Below the pieces are notes generated by a model. It did no database searches and was not told the DNA's origin. It saw only the letters and a list, made by a program, of their open reading frames with translations. From an uncultured Prevotella sp. (lineage in GTDB: Bacteria; Bacteroidota; Bacteroidia; Bacteroidales; Bacteroidaceae): a stretch of DNA of 64,000 nt. The DNA is taken from the NCBI GenBank assembly GCA_946998205.1, contig CAMPYJ010000006.1:18446-82445 (forward strand). Direction: 5' to 3'. Both the position numbers and the translations under genes were made by a program. Shown here piece by piece: positions 53,694-62,327 of the stretch (its first letter is position 1; each line of letters begins with the position of its first letter).

Positions 53694-55040
53694 ATGGCTA
53701 CTGCACTCATCATCCTACAATTACTCATCGTAATTGGATTCATCTTCATTGGCGCCCGCGTTGGCGGCATCGGCATGGGTATCTACGGCATGGTAGGTAC
53801 GTTTTTGTTGGTCTTCGTTTTCGGCCTTGCGCCGGGCAAAGCCCCCATCGACGTAATGATGATCATCGTCTCGGTCATCGTGGCCGCCTCATCCCTGCAG
53901 GCCACCGGAGGTTTGGACTATCTGGTGGGTATCACGGGCAAGTTCCTGCGCAAGCATCCCAGTCAAATCACCTATTACGGTCCGTTGGCATGCTGGATGT
54001 TCTGCTTGTTGGCTGGCACGGCTCACACCTGCTACTCACTGCTCCCCATCATCTCCGAGATAGCCCAGGCCAACAAGATAAGGCCCGAAAGGCCGTTGAG
54101 CGTCAGCGCCATCGCCGCCTCGCTGGGCATCACCGGCAGTCCCGTGAGCGCGGCCACGGCAGCCATTATCAGCACGGACATCCTGGGAGTGAAGGGTGTC
54201 GACCTGGCCGATGTGCTGCTCGTGTGCATTCCAGCCTCGTTCGTAGCCATTCTCGTGGCGGCGTTCGTGCAGAACCGGGTGGGCAAAGAGCTGGACGACG
54301 ACCCCGTGTACCAAGCCAAGGTGGCGTCGGGTGAAATCAATCCGGAGGAAGAAGAGAAGCGCCTGCGGCAAATCAATGCCAACCCCAACCCGCGGGCGAA
54401 ATACTCCGTTTACGCCTTCCTGCTGGGCGTGGTGCTGGTAATCACGTTCGGCCTGTTCCCGCAGCTGAAGCCCCACCACCTGGTAAACGGCGTGATGACC
54501 CCGATGCCCACGTCGGAGATGATAGAGGTGGTGATGATGTCGGTGGCCGCGCTGATTCTCATCGTGGGCAAGGGCAAGGTGGCCACGGCCGCCAAGGGCA
54601 CCGTGTTCGCAGCCGGCATGAACGCCATGGTGAGCATCTTCGGCATCGCCTGGATGGGCGACACCTTCTTCAACGGCAACAAAGACTTCTTCGTGGCCCA
54701 TCTGTCCGACTGGGTGCAGGCCGTCCCCTTCTTGTTCGCCGTCATCCTCTTCATCATGAGCATCATGCTGTTCTCGCAGGCAGCCACCGTGCGCACCATC
54801 TATCCCCTGGGCGTGCTGCTGGGCATCAACCCGCTGTACCTGCTGGCGATGTTCCCAGCCTGCAACGGTTATTTCTTCATGCCAAACTACCCCACCGAGG
54901 TGGCAGCCATCAATTTTGACCGGACCGGCACCACGCGAATCGGCCGGTATGTCATCAACCACAGCTTCCAGCTGTCGGGATTCATCACGACCATCGTGTC
55001 CATTGCAGTGGCTTTCTTGATAACACAGGTTTTTTACTAA
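53694..55040 (+). CDS. dcuB: Anaerobic C4-dicarboxylate transporter
   Basis: A 448-residue inner-membrane protein of the Dcu family with about 10-12 hydrophobic helices. Blocks such as ATGGLDYLVGITGKFLRKHP, AGTAHTCYSLLPIISEIAQA and the C-terminal CNGYFFMPNYPTEVAAINFD are typical. It exchanges fumarate, aspartate, malate and succinate across the membrane under anaerobic conditions. It leads the run of asparaginase, porin and aspartase, so it likely imports aspartate or exports succinate. Confidence 0.94.
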   Translation: MATALIILQLLIVIGFIFIGARVGGIGMGIYGMVGTFLLVFVFGLAPGKAPIDVMMIIVSVIVAASSLQATGGLDYLVGITGKFLRKHPSQITYYGPLACWMFCLLAGTAHTCYSLLPIISEIAQANKIRPERPLSVSAIAASLGITGSPVSAATAAIISTDILGVKGVDLADVLLVCIPASFVAILVAAFVQNRVGKELDDDPVYQAKVASGEINPEEEEKRLRQINANPNPRAKYSVYAFLLGVVLVITFGLFPQLKPHHLVNGVMTPMPTSEMIEVVMMSVAALILIVGKGKVATAAKGTVFAAGMNAMVSIFGIAWMGDTFFNGNKDFFVAHLSDWVQAVPFLFAVILFIMSIMLFSQAATVRTIYPLGVLLGINPLYLLAMFPACNGYFFMPNYPTEVAAINFDRTGTTRIGRYVINHSFQLSGFITTIVSIAVAFLITQVFY

Positions 55041-55072
55041 CATAACATTTAATCACTTAAACACATTTTATT

Positions 55073-56125
55073 ATGAAACACTTACGAATCAACATTCTGG
55101 TGATCGTTGCCTTGTTCTTTACCGTTGGCCTATGTGCCAAACCGAAAATCCGCATCCTGGCAACGGGCGGCACCATTGCCGGCGTGTCCACAAGTTCCAC
55201 ATCATCCGCATACAACGCGGGGCAGCTGGGCGTGCAGACCTTGATTGCCGCCGTTCCTCAGATTCAAGACATCGCTGACGTGTCGGGCGAGCAAATCTGC
55301 AACATCGGCAGTCAGGACATGAACGACCAAGTGTGGCTGAAACTGGCCAAGCGAATCAACCAGCTACTCAACAAAGAAGGATATGACGGCGTGCTGATTA
55401 CTCACGGAACCGACACCATGGAGGAGACCGCTTACTTCCTGAGCCTCACCGTACACAGCAACAAGCCCGTGATATTGGTAGGCGCCATGCGTTCGTCCAC
55501 GGCCATCTCTGCCGACGGACCCGCCAACCTGTACAACGCGGTGGCCGCCATCGCCACGCCCGAATCGCGCGACAAGGGCGTGATGGTGTGCATGAACGAC
55601 CAGCTGTTCGATGCCAAATCGGTCATCAAGACGCACACCACCGACTGCGCAACGTTCAAGGGCGGCATCTACGGTCAAATCGGCAACGTGTTCAACGGAA
55701 AGGCTTACTATCTGCAAACACCAACCAGCAGGCGAGGGACGGCATCCGAGTTCAACGTTGACAACCTGGACAAACTGCCCCAGGTAGGCATCATCTACGG
55801 TTACTCCAACTGCTCTGACCTTCCCATCAAGGCCTTCGTCAACGCGAAGTTCGACGGCATCGTGCTGGCCGGCGTCGGTGACGGAAACTTCTACAAAGAC
55901 GTCTTCGACGTGGCCGTCAAGGCGCAGAAGAGCGGAATACAAATCGTACGCGCAAGCCGAGTGCCCACCGGACCCACAAACCTGAATGCCGAGGTGGATG
56001 ACAGCAAATACCATTTCGTGGCATCACTCAACCTCAACCCGCAGAAGGCGCGCGTGTTGCTGATGCTGGCTCTGACGAAGACGCACGACTGGCAGCAAAT
56101 TCAGAAGTACTACCAAGAATATTAA
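55073..56125 (+). CDS. ansB: Type II (periplasmic) L-asparaginase
   Basis: A 350-residue exported asparaginase: signal peptide to about residue 22 (TVGLCA), then KIRILATGGTIAG with the nucleophile Thr near 34, and GVLITHGTDTMEETAYFLSL with the second catalytic Thr-Asp pair near 108. KPVILVGAMRSSTAISADGP is also typical. It hydrolyses asparagine to aspartate and ammonia in the periplasm. It starts 32 bases after dcuB and supplies aspartate for the transporter and aspartase of the same operon. Confidence 0.95.
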   Translation: MKHLRINILVIVALFFTVGLCAKPKIRILATGGTIAGVSTSSTSSAYNAGQLGVQTLIAAVPQIQDIADVSGEQICNIGSQDMNDQVWLKLAKRINQLLNKEGYDGVLITHGTDTMEETAYFLSLTVHSNKPVILVGAMRSSTAISADGPANLYNAVAAIATPESRDKGVMVCMNDQLFDAKSVIKTHTTDCATFKGGIYGQIGNVFNGKAYYLQTPTSRRGTASEFNVDNLDKLPQVGIIYGYSNCSDLPIKAFVNAKFDGIVLAGVGDGNFYKDVFDVAVKAQKSGIQIVRASRVPTGPTNLNAEVDDSKYHFVASLNLNPQKARVLLMLALTKTHDWQQIQKYYQEY

Positions 56126-56152
56126 TTCCTTTCGCACGAAAGGGGAAAAAAC

Positions 56153-57355
56153 ATGACGAAAATGAAGAAAACAATGATGATTTGCGCCATGATGTCTCTC
56201 GCATTGAGTGCGGGCGCACAAGGAAACAACACGGGCATGGGCGGCGAGGATGGCAACTACGAGTCGCTGGCAAGCCGTCTGTTCAAATTGGAGAAGAAAA
56301 GTGACGCGTTCAACGTGTACTTCAACTATGCGTCTGCCTTCCAAGAGGCCTACGACGGCAGCGCATGGGGGTCATCCTTCAAGAACAAGCAAGCCCGACT
56401 GGAAGTAAAGGGCTCCTTCGGAAAATTCTCTTACCGCTTCCGCCACCGGCTGAACAAAGCCAACGGCGCACAGGGAGAGGACAACTTCGCCAAGGCCACC
56501 GACATCCTTTCCGTGGGCTACCAGATCAACGACAAGCTCGGTGTCACGGGTGGAAAGATGTGTCAGAACTGGGGCGGATTTGAATTTGACGAGAACCCCA
56601 TGTGCATCTACCAATACTCAGACATGGTTGACTACATGGACAACTTCATGGCGGGCGTGAACCTCTCATTCAAGCCCGTGCCGTCTCAGGAGTTCGACCT
56701 CAACGTCACCAACGCCTACAACAACAAGCTGGCTCAAGAATACGGAGCTGACCTCATGGTGAAGAAGGAAAATGGAAAGACTGAAGCCGTGGAAGCCGCC
56801 AGGCACCCGTTGACCTACATCTTGTTGTGGAGCGGCAATTTCTTCGGCGACAAGCTGCAGACCCGCTGGTCGGTGGGCACGCAGACACAGGCCAAGAATC
56901 AGAGCAGCAAGATGGTGATGCTCGGTCAAAAGCTCAACCTGCCCAACCTGCAATGGTACTTCGACTACATGGGCGCCTTCGACGACGTAGACCGTCTGGG
57001 CATTGCCACCAGCGACTTGGCACAATTGCGTGGAGAAGGCAACGTGCGCTTTGGCAAGGTGAACTACAACTCGTTCGTGACAAAGGTAAATTGGCAGTTC
57101 GTCACACGGTGGAACCTCATGCTCAAAGGCATGTACGAAACGGCAAGCGTCAGCAAGATTGATGACTTGAAGAACTACCGAAAAGCTCTCGGATACTTCG
57201 CAAGCTTGGAATATTATCCCATCAAGTCACAAGACTGCCGACTGTTCCTGGCATACATCGGCCGCAGCTACAAGTTCACGGACAAGTGCAAACTGGCTGA
57301 CTACAACACCAGCCGCATAGAACTGGGCTTCATGTACAGAATCAAGGCATTCTGA
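56153..57355 (+). CDS. Outer-membrane porin of the asparagine operon
   Basis: A 400-residue protein with signal peptide (MMSLALSAGAQG) and a beta-strand-rich remainder with alternating aromatic residues (FNVYFNYASAFQEAYDGSAW; SYRFRHRLNKANGAQGEDNF), ending in IELGFMYRIKAF with a final Phe, as needed for barrel insertion. It resembles phosphate-selective-type porins of Bacteroidetes; substrate is not readable. It lies 27 bases after ansB and before aspA, so it may let asparagine or dicarboxylates into the periplasm. Confidence 0.8.
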   Translation: MTKMKKTMMICAMMSLALSAGAQGNNTGMGGEDGNYESLASRLFKLEKKSDAFNVYFNYASAFQEAYDGSAWGSSFKNKQARLEVKGSFGKFSYRFRHRLNKANGAQGEDNFAKATDILSVGYQINDKLGVTGGKMCQNWGGFEFDENPMCIYQYSDMVDYMDNFMAGVNLSFKPVPSQEFDLNVTNAYNNKLAQEYGADLMVKKENGKTEAVEAARHPLTYILLWSGNFFGDKLQTRWSVGTQTQAKNQSSKMVMLGQKLNLPNLQWYFDYMGAFDDVDRLGIATSDLAQLRGEGNVRFGKVNYNSFVTKVNWQFVTRWNLMLKGMYETASVSKIDDLKNYRKALGYFASLEYYPIKSQDCRLFLAYIGRSYKFTDKCKLADYNTSRIELGFMYRIKAF

Positions 57356-57458
57356 CGAAAGCCCTCCAGCAACAAGACGAACGTGTGACGCATTTCGCGC
57401 ACACGCTCGTCTCTAAAAGGAAAATACAGACAAACGCTACAAAACAACTACAAAATCA

Positions 57459-58880
57459 ATGTCGAACATAATGAAAAAAGACGAAAAATTCAGAGTAGAA
57501 TCAGATCTGTTGGGCGAGTTGCAAGTACCCGCCGATGCTTATTATGGCGTACAGACACTGCGCGCCATCAACAACTATCACGTTTCCAACGTCAAGATGT
57601 GCGACTATCCACAGTTCATTATCGCCATCGCATACGTCAAGAAAGCGGCCGCCGCAGCCAACGCTGAGCTGGGTGTACTCGACAAGAACATAGCAGACCA
57701 CATACGTCAGGCTGCCGATGAAATCATCGGAGGCAAACTTTGGGACAATTTCCGCATCGACATGATGCAGGGTGGAGCCGGCACGTCCGTGAACATGAAC
57801 GCCAACGAGGTGATTGCCAACCGCGCGCTGGAGCTGATGGGATACGAGAAGGGTGACTATGCGCACTGCTACCCCAACGACCATGTGAACTGCGGGCAGT
57901 CTACCAACGACACTTACCCTACATCCCTGCGCTACGCAGCTTACCGCATGAACAAAGACTTGCTGAAGAGCCTGAAGGCGCTCGTGGAGAGTTTCCGCGA
58001 CAAGGCCGACGAGTTCAAGGATGCCGTGAAGATGGGACGCACGCAACTGCAAGACGCCGTGCCCATGACGTCGGGACAGGAGTTCGCCGCTTTTGCACAC
58101 ACGCTGGAAGACGAACTGGAATACATCGAATACAATGCGAAGAAACTGCTCACCATCAACATGGGCGCCACGGCCATAGGAACGGGCTTGAACGCCGTTC
58201 CGGGCTATGCCGACCTGGTGACGAGACACCTCCGCGAGTTCACCGGAGATGAGTTCGTGAAGGCGAAAGACATGATAGAGGCCACGCCCGACGCCGGTGA
58301 TTACGCAAGCTACTCAGGAGCGCTGAAGAGGCTGGCGGTCAAGTTGTCCAAGATTTGCAACGACCTCCGTCTCCTGGCTTCGGGTCCCCGCTGCGGACTG
58401 CACGAAATCAACCTGCCCGCCATGGCTCCGGGGTCTTCCATCATGCCGGGCAAGGTGAACCCCGTCATTCCGGAGGTGACCAACCAAGTGTGCTTCAAGG
58501 TCATCGGCAACGACATGGCCATATCCATGGCAGCCGAGGCCGGACAGCTGCAGCTCAACGTCATGGAGCCCGTCATCGTAGAGTGCATGTTTGAAAGCAT
58601 CACATGGATGACAAACGTCATGAACACACTCAGGGAGAAATGCGTGAGCGGCATCACACTGAACGCCGAGCACAACCTCGACATGGTGAAACATTCCATC
58701 GGAATCGTCACCGCGCTGAATCCGTACATCGGATACAAGAACAGCACGAAGGTGGCCAAGGAAGCGCTGGAGACAGGTAAGAGCCTGCACGAGATTGTGG
58801 TTGAGAAGAAGCTCTTGAGCGCCGAAGAGGTGGACAAGATTCTCGACCCAAAGGCCATGTTGCAGTCACACAACCTGTAG
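57459..58880 (+). CDS. aspA: Aspartate ammonia-lyase
   Basis: A 473-residue lyase of the fumarase/aspartase superfamily. The signature GSSIMPGKVNPV is at about 324-335; the start ESDLLGELQVPADAYYGVQT, HVNCGQSTNDTYPTSLRYAA and GRTQLQDAVPMTSGQEF are conserved. It converts aspartate to fumarate and ammonia. An alternative start at 57471 (MKKDEKF) is possible. It closes the operon, ahead of a strong terminator; fumarate can feed anaerobic respiration to succinate. Confidence 0.96.
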   Translation: MSNIMKKDEKFRVESDLLGELQVPADAYYGVQTLRAINNYHVSNVKMCDYPQFIIAIAYVKKAAAAANAELGVLDKNIADHIRQAADEIIGGKLWDNFRIDMMQGGAGTSVNMNANEVIANRALELMGYEKGDYAHCYPNDHVNCGQSTNDTYPTSLRYAAYRMNKDLLKSLKALVESFRDKADEFKDAVKMGRTQLQDAVPMTSGQEFAAFAHTLEDELEYIEYNAKKLLTINMGATAIGTGLNAVPGYADLVTRHLREFTGDEFVKAKDMIEATPDAGDYASYSGALKRLAVKLSKICNDLRLLASGPRCGLHEINLPAMAPGSSIMPGKVNPVIPEVTNQVCFKVIGNDMAISMAAEAGQLQLNVMEPVIVECMFESITWMTNVMNTLREKCVSGITLNAEHNLDMVKHSIGIVTALNPYIGYKNSTKVAKEALETGKSLHEIVVEKKLLSAEEVDKILDPKAMLQSHNL

Positions 58881-58905
58881 TCATGGGGCGAAGCCCTGAC
58901 AATAT

Positions 58906-58951
58906 GACAAGGGGGTGCGTCATTATTTTGACGCACCCCCTTGTCTTTTTG
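58906..58951 (+). terminator. Strong rho-independent terminator of the asparagine operon
   Basis: A perfect 17-bp stem (GACAAGGGGGTGCGTCA and its complement), six-base loop, then TTTTT. It lies 25 bases after aspA. Confidence 0.93.
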
Positions 58952-59078
58952 TTTCAACAACGAATCGAACCAATGCGACAAACCGCATGGCAGGTGATGT
59001 AAGGAGCAACGAAATGGCACCGAACGGCACCGAACGACACGGAAAACATCCGTGGATATCCGTGAAACTCCGATGCAT
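58952..59078. repeat. Fragments of the capsule-locus repeats
   Basis: TTTCAACAACGAATCGAACC at about 58952 matches the inverted-repeat end seen at 48663. GTGGATATCCGTGAAACTCC followed by GATGC at about 59051-59075 matches hairpin-repeat copy B at 49297-49321. Confidence 0.7.
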
Positions 59079-59519
59079 TTAAAATTTGGTGAACACCAGC
59101 CGCAGCTGCTCACCGCGCAGAACCATGCGCGAGCCATCCAGCCGTTCCACCTCAAACTGCTCGTCCAGCCGCCGGATGCCGTATGGATAGAGAATCTTCA
59201 CATCGTCTATCACAGGGTCGCCCTTCGTGCGATCAGAAATCAATGGCCTGCGCAACGTCAGACGCTGGTCACGGTGTTCAAACTCCATCACACACTCGGG
59301 ATAGCGGTAATCCAAATCGTTGAGCATGAGTATTTTGCCTTGAACCGACCAAAACAATCGTTGCGCAGAGAGGTCGGCCGTCCCGTTGGTTTGCAAGGTG
59401 TCTACTTGTTGCAAACGCCAATAACCGTCTAAGGCCCCGTTGTTGGAAGTTTCCAGCTCGCACGAGGTCCACGTTGCGAGCATCAGGAGGTTGAGGAAGA
59501 TATAAGATACTTTTTTCAT
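59079..59519 (-). CDS. Small lipocalin-like lipoprotein next to Wzi
   Basis: A 146-residue protein. The ATG at 59519 gives a signal peptide with lipobox WTSC (MKKVSYIFLNLLMLATWTSC), so this start is preferred to longer frames reaching back into wzi. The mature part starts with GALDGYWRLQQVDTL and is made of beta-strands (LFWSVQGKILML; VMEFEHRDQRLTLRRPL), as in lipocalin-like Bacteroidetes lipoproteins. It starts 13 bases after wzi on the same strand; it may assist capsule attachment. No exact function known. Confidence 0.75.
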   Translation of the reverse strand: MKKVSYIFLNLLMLATWTSCELETSNNGALDGYWRLQQVDTLQTNGTADLSAQRLFWSVQGKILMLNDLDYRYPECVMEFEHRDQRLTLRRPLISDRTKGDPVIDDVKILYPYGIRRLDEQFEVERLDGSRMVLRGEQLRLVFTKF

Positions 59520-59532
59520 TTCAATGACAAGT

Positions 59533-61101
59533 TTACAGGTTGAACACTCCATGTTTGCCGATGGTAAGCCGTACGCCCTGGTTGTTGCCAAGGATTCGTC
59601 CGAAATCGGCCCCGTAACCTCCTCGGATATTCCAGCCATGTTTCAGCCGGCAGCCAACCTCCAGCATCACGCTTACGTTGTGCTGTTTGGCTGCGTAGGG
59701 CATTTTATAGGTTCCCAATCCCTCTTGCCAGGTGGCCAGCAGGCGATAACCCACACCGCGCCACGGCTCGCCCGACACGCCCAGGTGAAATGCCTTGAAA
59801 CGATTGTCCTGAACGTTGATACGCCCATCCTCGTTGTAGAGCGGCGAGCGATACAGCGGGTTGCCCATCACTTCGCCCCAATGCTGCCACCCTGCGTAAA
59901 TGTAGTGATTGTAAAAATCATCGACGCCCGAGACATGGTGACTCATGTTCTGCGTGTGGTCGTGGTACACGGGGCCGCTCTGATACTTGGTATACAAGTA
60001 TTCAAACACCACGTCACGCACCAGGTTGTTGTATTTCAGATTGAGTTCCACGCCCAGCATCATGTCCTTGAAGTCGTAGACGAAGAACTTCCTTTTCTTC
60101 TTGACGTTCCATGCGTCACCCGTCCCGTAACCGTCGTAATCGACTTGGAACATGGACGAGTGGTCCTCGAAAAACTTCTCGCCGTACAGGGCCAGACGCC
60201 AGGAGTCCGCGTCATAGTTCATCCGTATGAGCCAGCTGCCCAGTTGGTCGCCTTCCACGTTCTGATAAGCGATGCCCTCCTCAGGCGCGTCGTATCCGCC
60301 GGGCATGAAGGCGTTCCAAAAAGCCCTGAGCCCCGTTTGACTACGAATCACGTTGACCGTGCCATCAGCCTTGGGTTGATAGCCCGTTCCACCGAAAAGC
60401 GTGGCCATCTCCAACCCCATTTCGAGCGAAAACGGACAGAAACGGTCTTCATTGCCTATCTTCAGATAGCCGGCCTTGCTGTGATACAGCACGTTGTCGG
60501 CATACTTAGACCGTCGCTGCGTGAAGCCATGCTGCCAGTTGTCGTCCGTCATCTTGCCGTAGGCGACGTGTCCTTTCACATGCAGCCACCTGTTGCCAAA
60601 GGGCAGCGTCCAGTAATCGGGCAACGCCAAACGCACCTGCGGAACCGGACGGGCGTTGATGCCTAACGTTTGCGAACCGCTGCTCAAGCTGTTGTTCTTC
60701 AGCTCCATGGGGTATTCCTTGCTCCCTATCGAGAGCGCGCCATGCAACCACCGCAGCTCGACAAAGGCCTGTTGAACCATCATCTTGCTGGTATGATTGA
60801 CACCCGCCGCCACGTCCAGGCCATAGCCAATTCCCCATTTGCGTGCCGAGTCGGTACGCAAGGGTCTGATCAAGGTAGCGCGCAGATAACCGTTGTTTTT
60901 TTCCAACGAACTCATGCCATGCCGGTTGGCATGGAGCCACAAGGGCGTTTTGCCGTCAGAGAACGAACTTTGTAATTCTACCTGATAATGAATGTTCTCA
61001 CCAATGTTCCACGGCGATGCGTTTTCTTCATCGAAATCTGCCTGGGCATGCCCCACTCCAGTTGCGACCAGCAGAACAGACAGTAATATATGACGTTTCA
61101 T
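59533..61101 (-). CDS. wzi: Wzi-family capsule assembly protein
   Basis: A 522-residue outer-membrane protein with signal peptide (LLVATGVGHAQ). The body is a beta-barrel of about 18 strands, including PLWLHANRHGMSSLEKNNGY, SIGSKEYPMELKNNSLSSGS, LALPDYWTLPFGNRWLHVKG and the late GWQHWGEVMGNPLYRSPLYN. Bacteroidetes Wzi-family proteins are linked to surface attachment of capsule. It ends in LTIGKHGVFNL. It lies apart from the Wzx/Wzy locus, across the asparagine operon, on the opposite strand. Confidence 0.9.
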   Translation of the reverse strand: MKRHILLSVLLVATGVGHAQADFDEENASPWNIGENIHYQVELQSSFSDGKTPLWLHANRHGMSSLEKNNGYLRATLIRPLRTDSARKWGIGYGLDVAAGVNHTSKMMVQQAFVELRWLHGALSIGSKEYPMELKNNSLSSGSQTLGINARPVPQVRLALPDYWTLPFGNRWLHVKGHVAYGKMTDDNWQHGFTQRRSKYADNVLYHSKAGYLKIGNEDRFCPFSLEMGLEMATLFGGTGYQPKADGTVNVIRSQTGLRAFWNAFMPGGYDAPEEGIAYQNVEGDQLGSWLIRMNYDADSWRLALYGEKFFEDHSSMFQVDYDGYGTGDAWNVKKKRKFFVYDFKDMMLGVELNLKYNNLVRDVVFEYLYTKYQSGPVYHDHTQNMSHHVSGVDDFYNHYIYAGWQHWGEVMGNPLYRSPLYNEDGRINVQDNRFKAFHLGVSGEPWRGVGYRLLATWQEGLGTYKMPYAAKQHNVSVMLEVGCRLKHGWNIRGGYGADFGRILGNNQGVRLTIGKHGVFNL

Positions 61102-61199
61102 ACTTTATAGAATCGTGCTTTTTTAACAATAACGAGAAATCGTAACGATTATTATATATCTCGCCGTTGTAGACCACACGGCACTTTCATTGAAGGCCA

Positions 61200-61440
61200 A
61201 TATTATTGAACAACGAATGAAACAAATGACACGAATCAACTAAACAAGACAATGAACGCAAGCGTTCTGCGAATGAAACAAATGCTGCCTACATGAACAT
61301 GCCGCATGACTTTGCCAAATTCGTTTTTATTAGGTGAACGCCTGCGTTCATTGATTCCTACAAAAGGATTCGTGTTTTTTGTTAAAATCGTTGTTGAAAC
61401 AAAAAAACATGATTGTTTTTGACGACAAATAACCTTTGTA
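61200..61440. repeat. Diverged copy of the 119-bp repeat and its flanks
   Basis: ACGAATGAAACAAATGACAC, then AACGCAAGCGTT, then a diverged 119-bp unit at 61275-61395 and TTGTTGAAACAAAAAAACAT. The palindrome is changed to GAACGCCTGCGTTC (one broken pair). Confidence 0.75.
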
Positions 61441-62158
61441 AATAAAAGAGCTGTGGACGTGGATGAAATGAGAAACATGAGGGACATTATGTATGAATTT
61501 TCTTGACAACAAGGTGCGCCATAATTCGCTTATTCGTCAACAAAGAAACCAATCGTCGCAAATTCGCCCAAAATAAGACACTTTTTATACAATACTGAAA
61601 ATCAACATATTACAAGTAACCATCTGCACCAGGAACCTGCTTTTCGAGTCTTTTTGAGCCAAAAGCATTGTTATAAAGGTGAAATCTGTATGCCTTTGCA
61701 TGCCAACCCCATGCAAATTGGCCATCAAAACGATGCTTCTACGGCGAGAAAAGTCGATGTTTTCTTGGTAAAACTCGAGTTTTCAGAGGAAAAAGCCTCC
61801 TGCTTGCTTCCTGTTTGCCTATTGATTTTTTCCAGATGGCACATTTCCAACTGCCGTTTTAGGGGCATCAAACAGACAAAATATTGAACAATTTTCCAAC
61901 AACGAAGCAGCGTTTTTTAACAACGAAAAACGCGAAAGCAACAAAAAAAACGTTGCTGCAAACAATATTCACGGAAGAACGCATAGCGTGAACCAGCAAG
62001 TGCGTGACTACATAACATGTCAGAAAAATTCGCATCTTGGTGTAGGAAAGCTTATTTTTTCTCTCAGTTAAAAGGTTGTATGTTTACTTGAAAACCATCA
62101 AGAAATGATCTATTTTTTAGAAGAAAAACAGGCCATTCACAAAAATGTCCAATGATTT
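61441..62158. other. Intergenic region upstream of the ATPase
   Basis: About 700 AT-rich bases. One 77-codon frame at 61654-61887 has no motif or clear ribosome site and is not called. No tRNA seen. Confidence 0.5.
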
Positions 62159-62227
62159 ACCACAAAAGTTTATGATGAAACACCACAAAAGTTTATGATG
62201 AAATACCACAAAAGTTTACGATGAAAG
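62159..62227 (+). repeat. Three 23-bp direct repeats upstream of the DUF4143 ATPase
   Basis: Units at 62159, 62182 and 62205, each ACCACAAAAGTTTAYGATGA plus three bases, with one changed base in the third and a partial fourth (CCACAATTCAT). They end 44 bases before the promoter's -33 box. Confidence 0.9.
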
Positions 62228-62270
62228 GCCACAATTCATAGTTTTAAATGTCTAAAATATTAGTTTTTTC

Positions 62271-62301
62271 TTGCAAATATAACTGAATATCAATAACTTT
62301 G
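62271..62301 (+). promoter_or_regulatory. Promoter of the DUF4143 ATPase
   Basis: TTG at 62271-62273, 20 bases, TAACTTTG at 62294-62301; ATG follows at 62328. Confidence 0.75.
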
Positions 62302-62327
62302 CATACATTATCAATTACGGTTACAAT

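Noticed and set aside
54036..55043. Minus-strand reading frame of 335 codons
   Set aside because: Opposite dcuB; composition is dominated by His, Gln and Gly as expected for a shadow frame.
59524..60666. Plus-strand reading frame of 380 codons
   Set aside because: Opposite wzi, which has a signal peptide and family motifs; the plus frame has none.
61654..61887. Possible 77-residue protein
   Set aside because: No promoter box, signal peptide or known motif, and it lies in a repeat-rich intergenic region.
62159..62227. 23-bp repeats considered as a CRISPR array
   Set aside because: The units adjoin with no spacers and only three occur.
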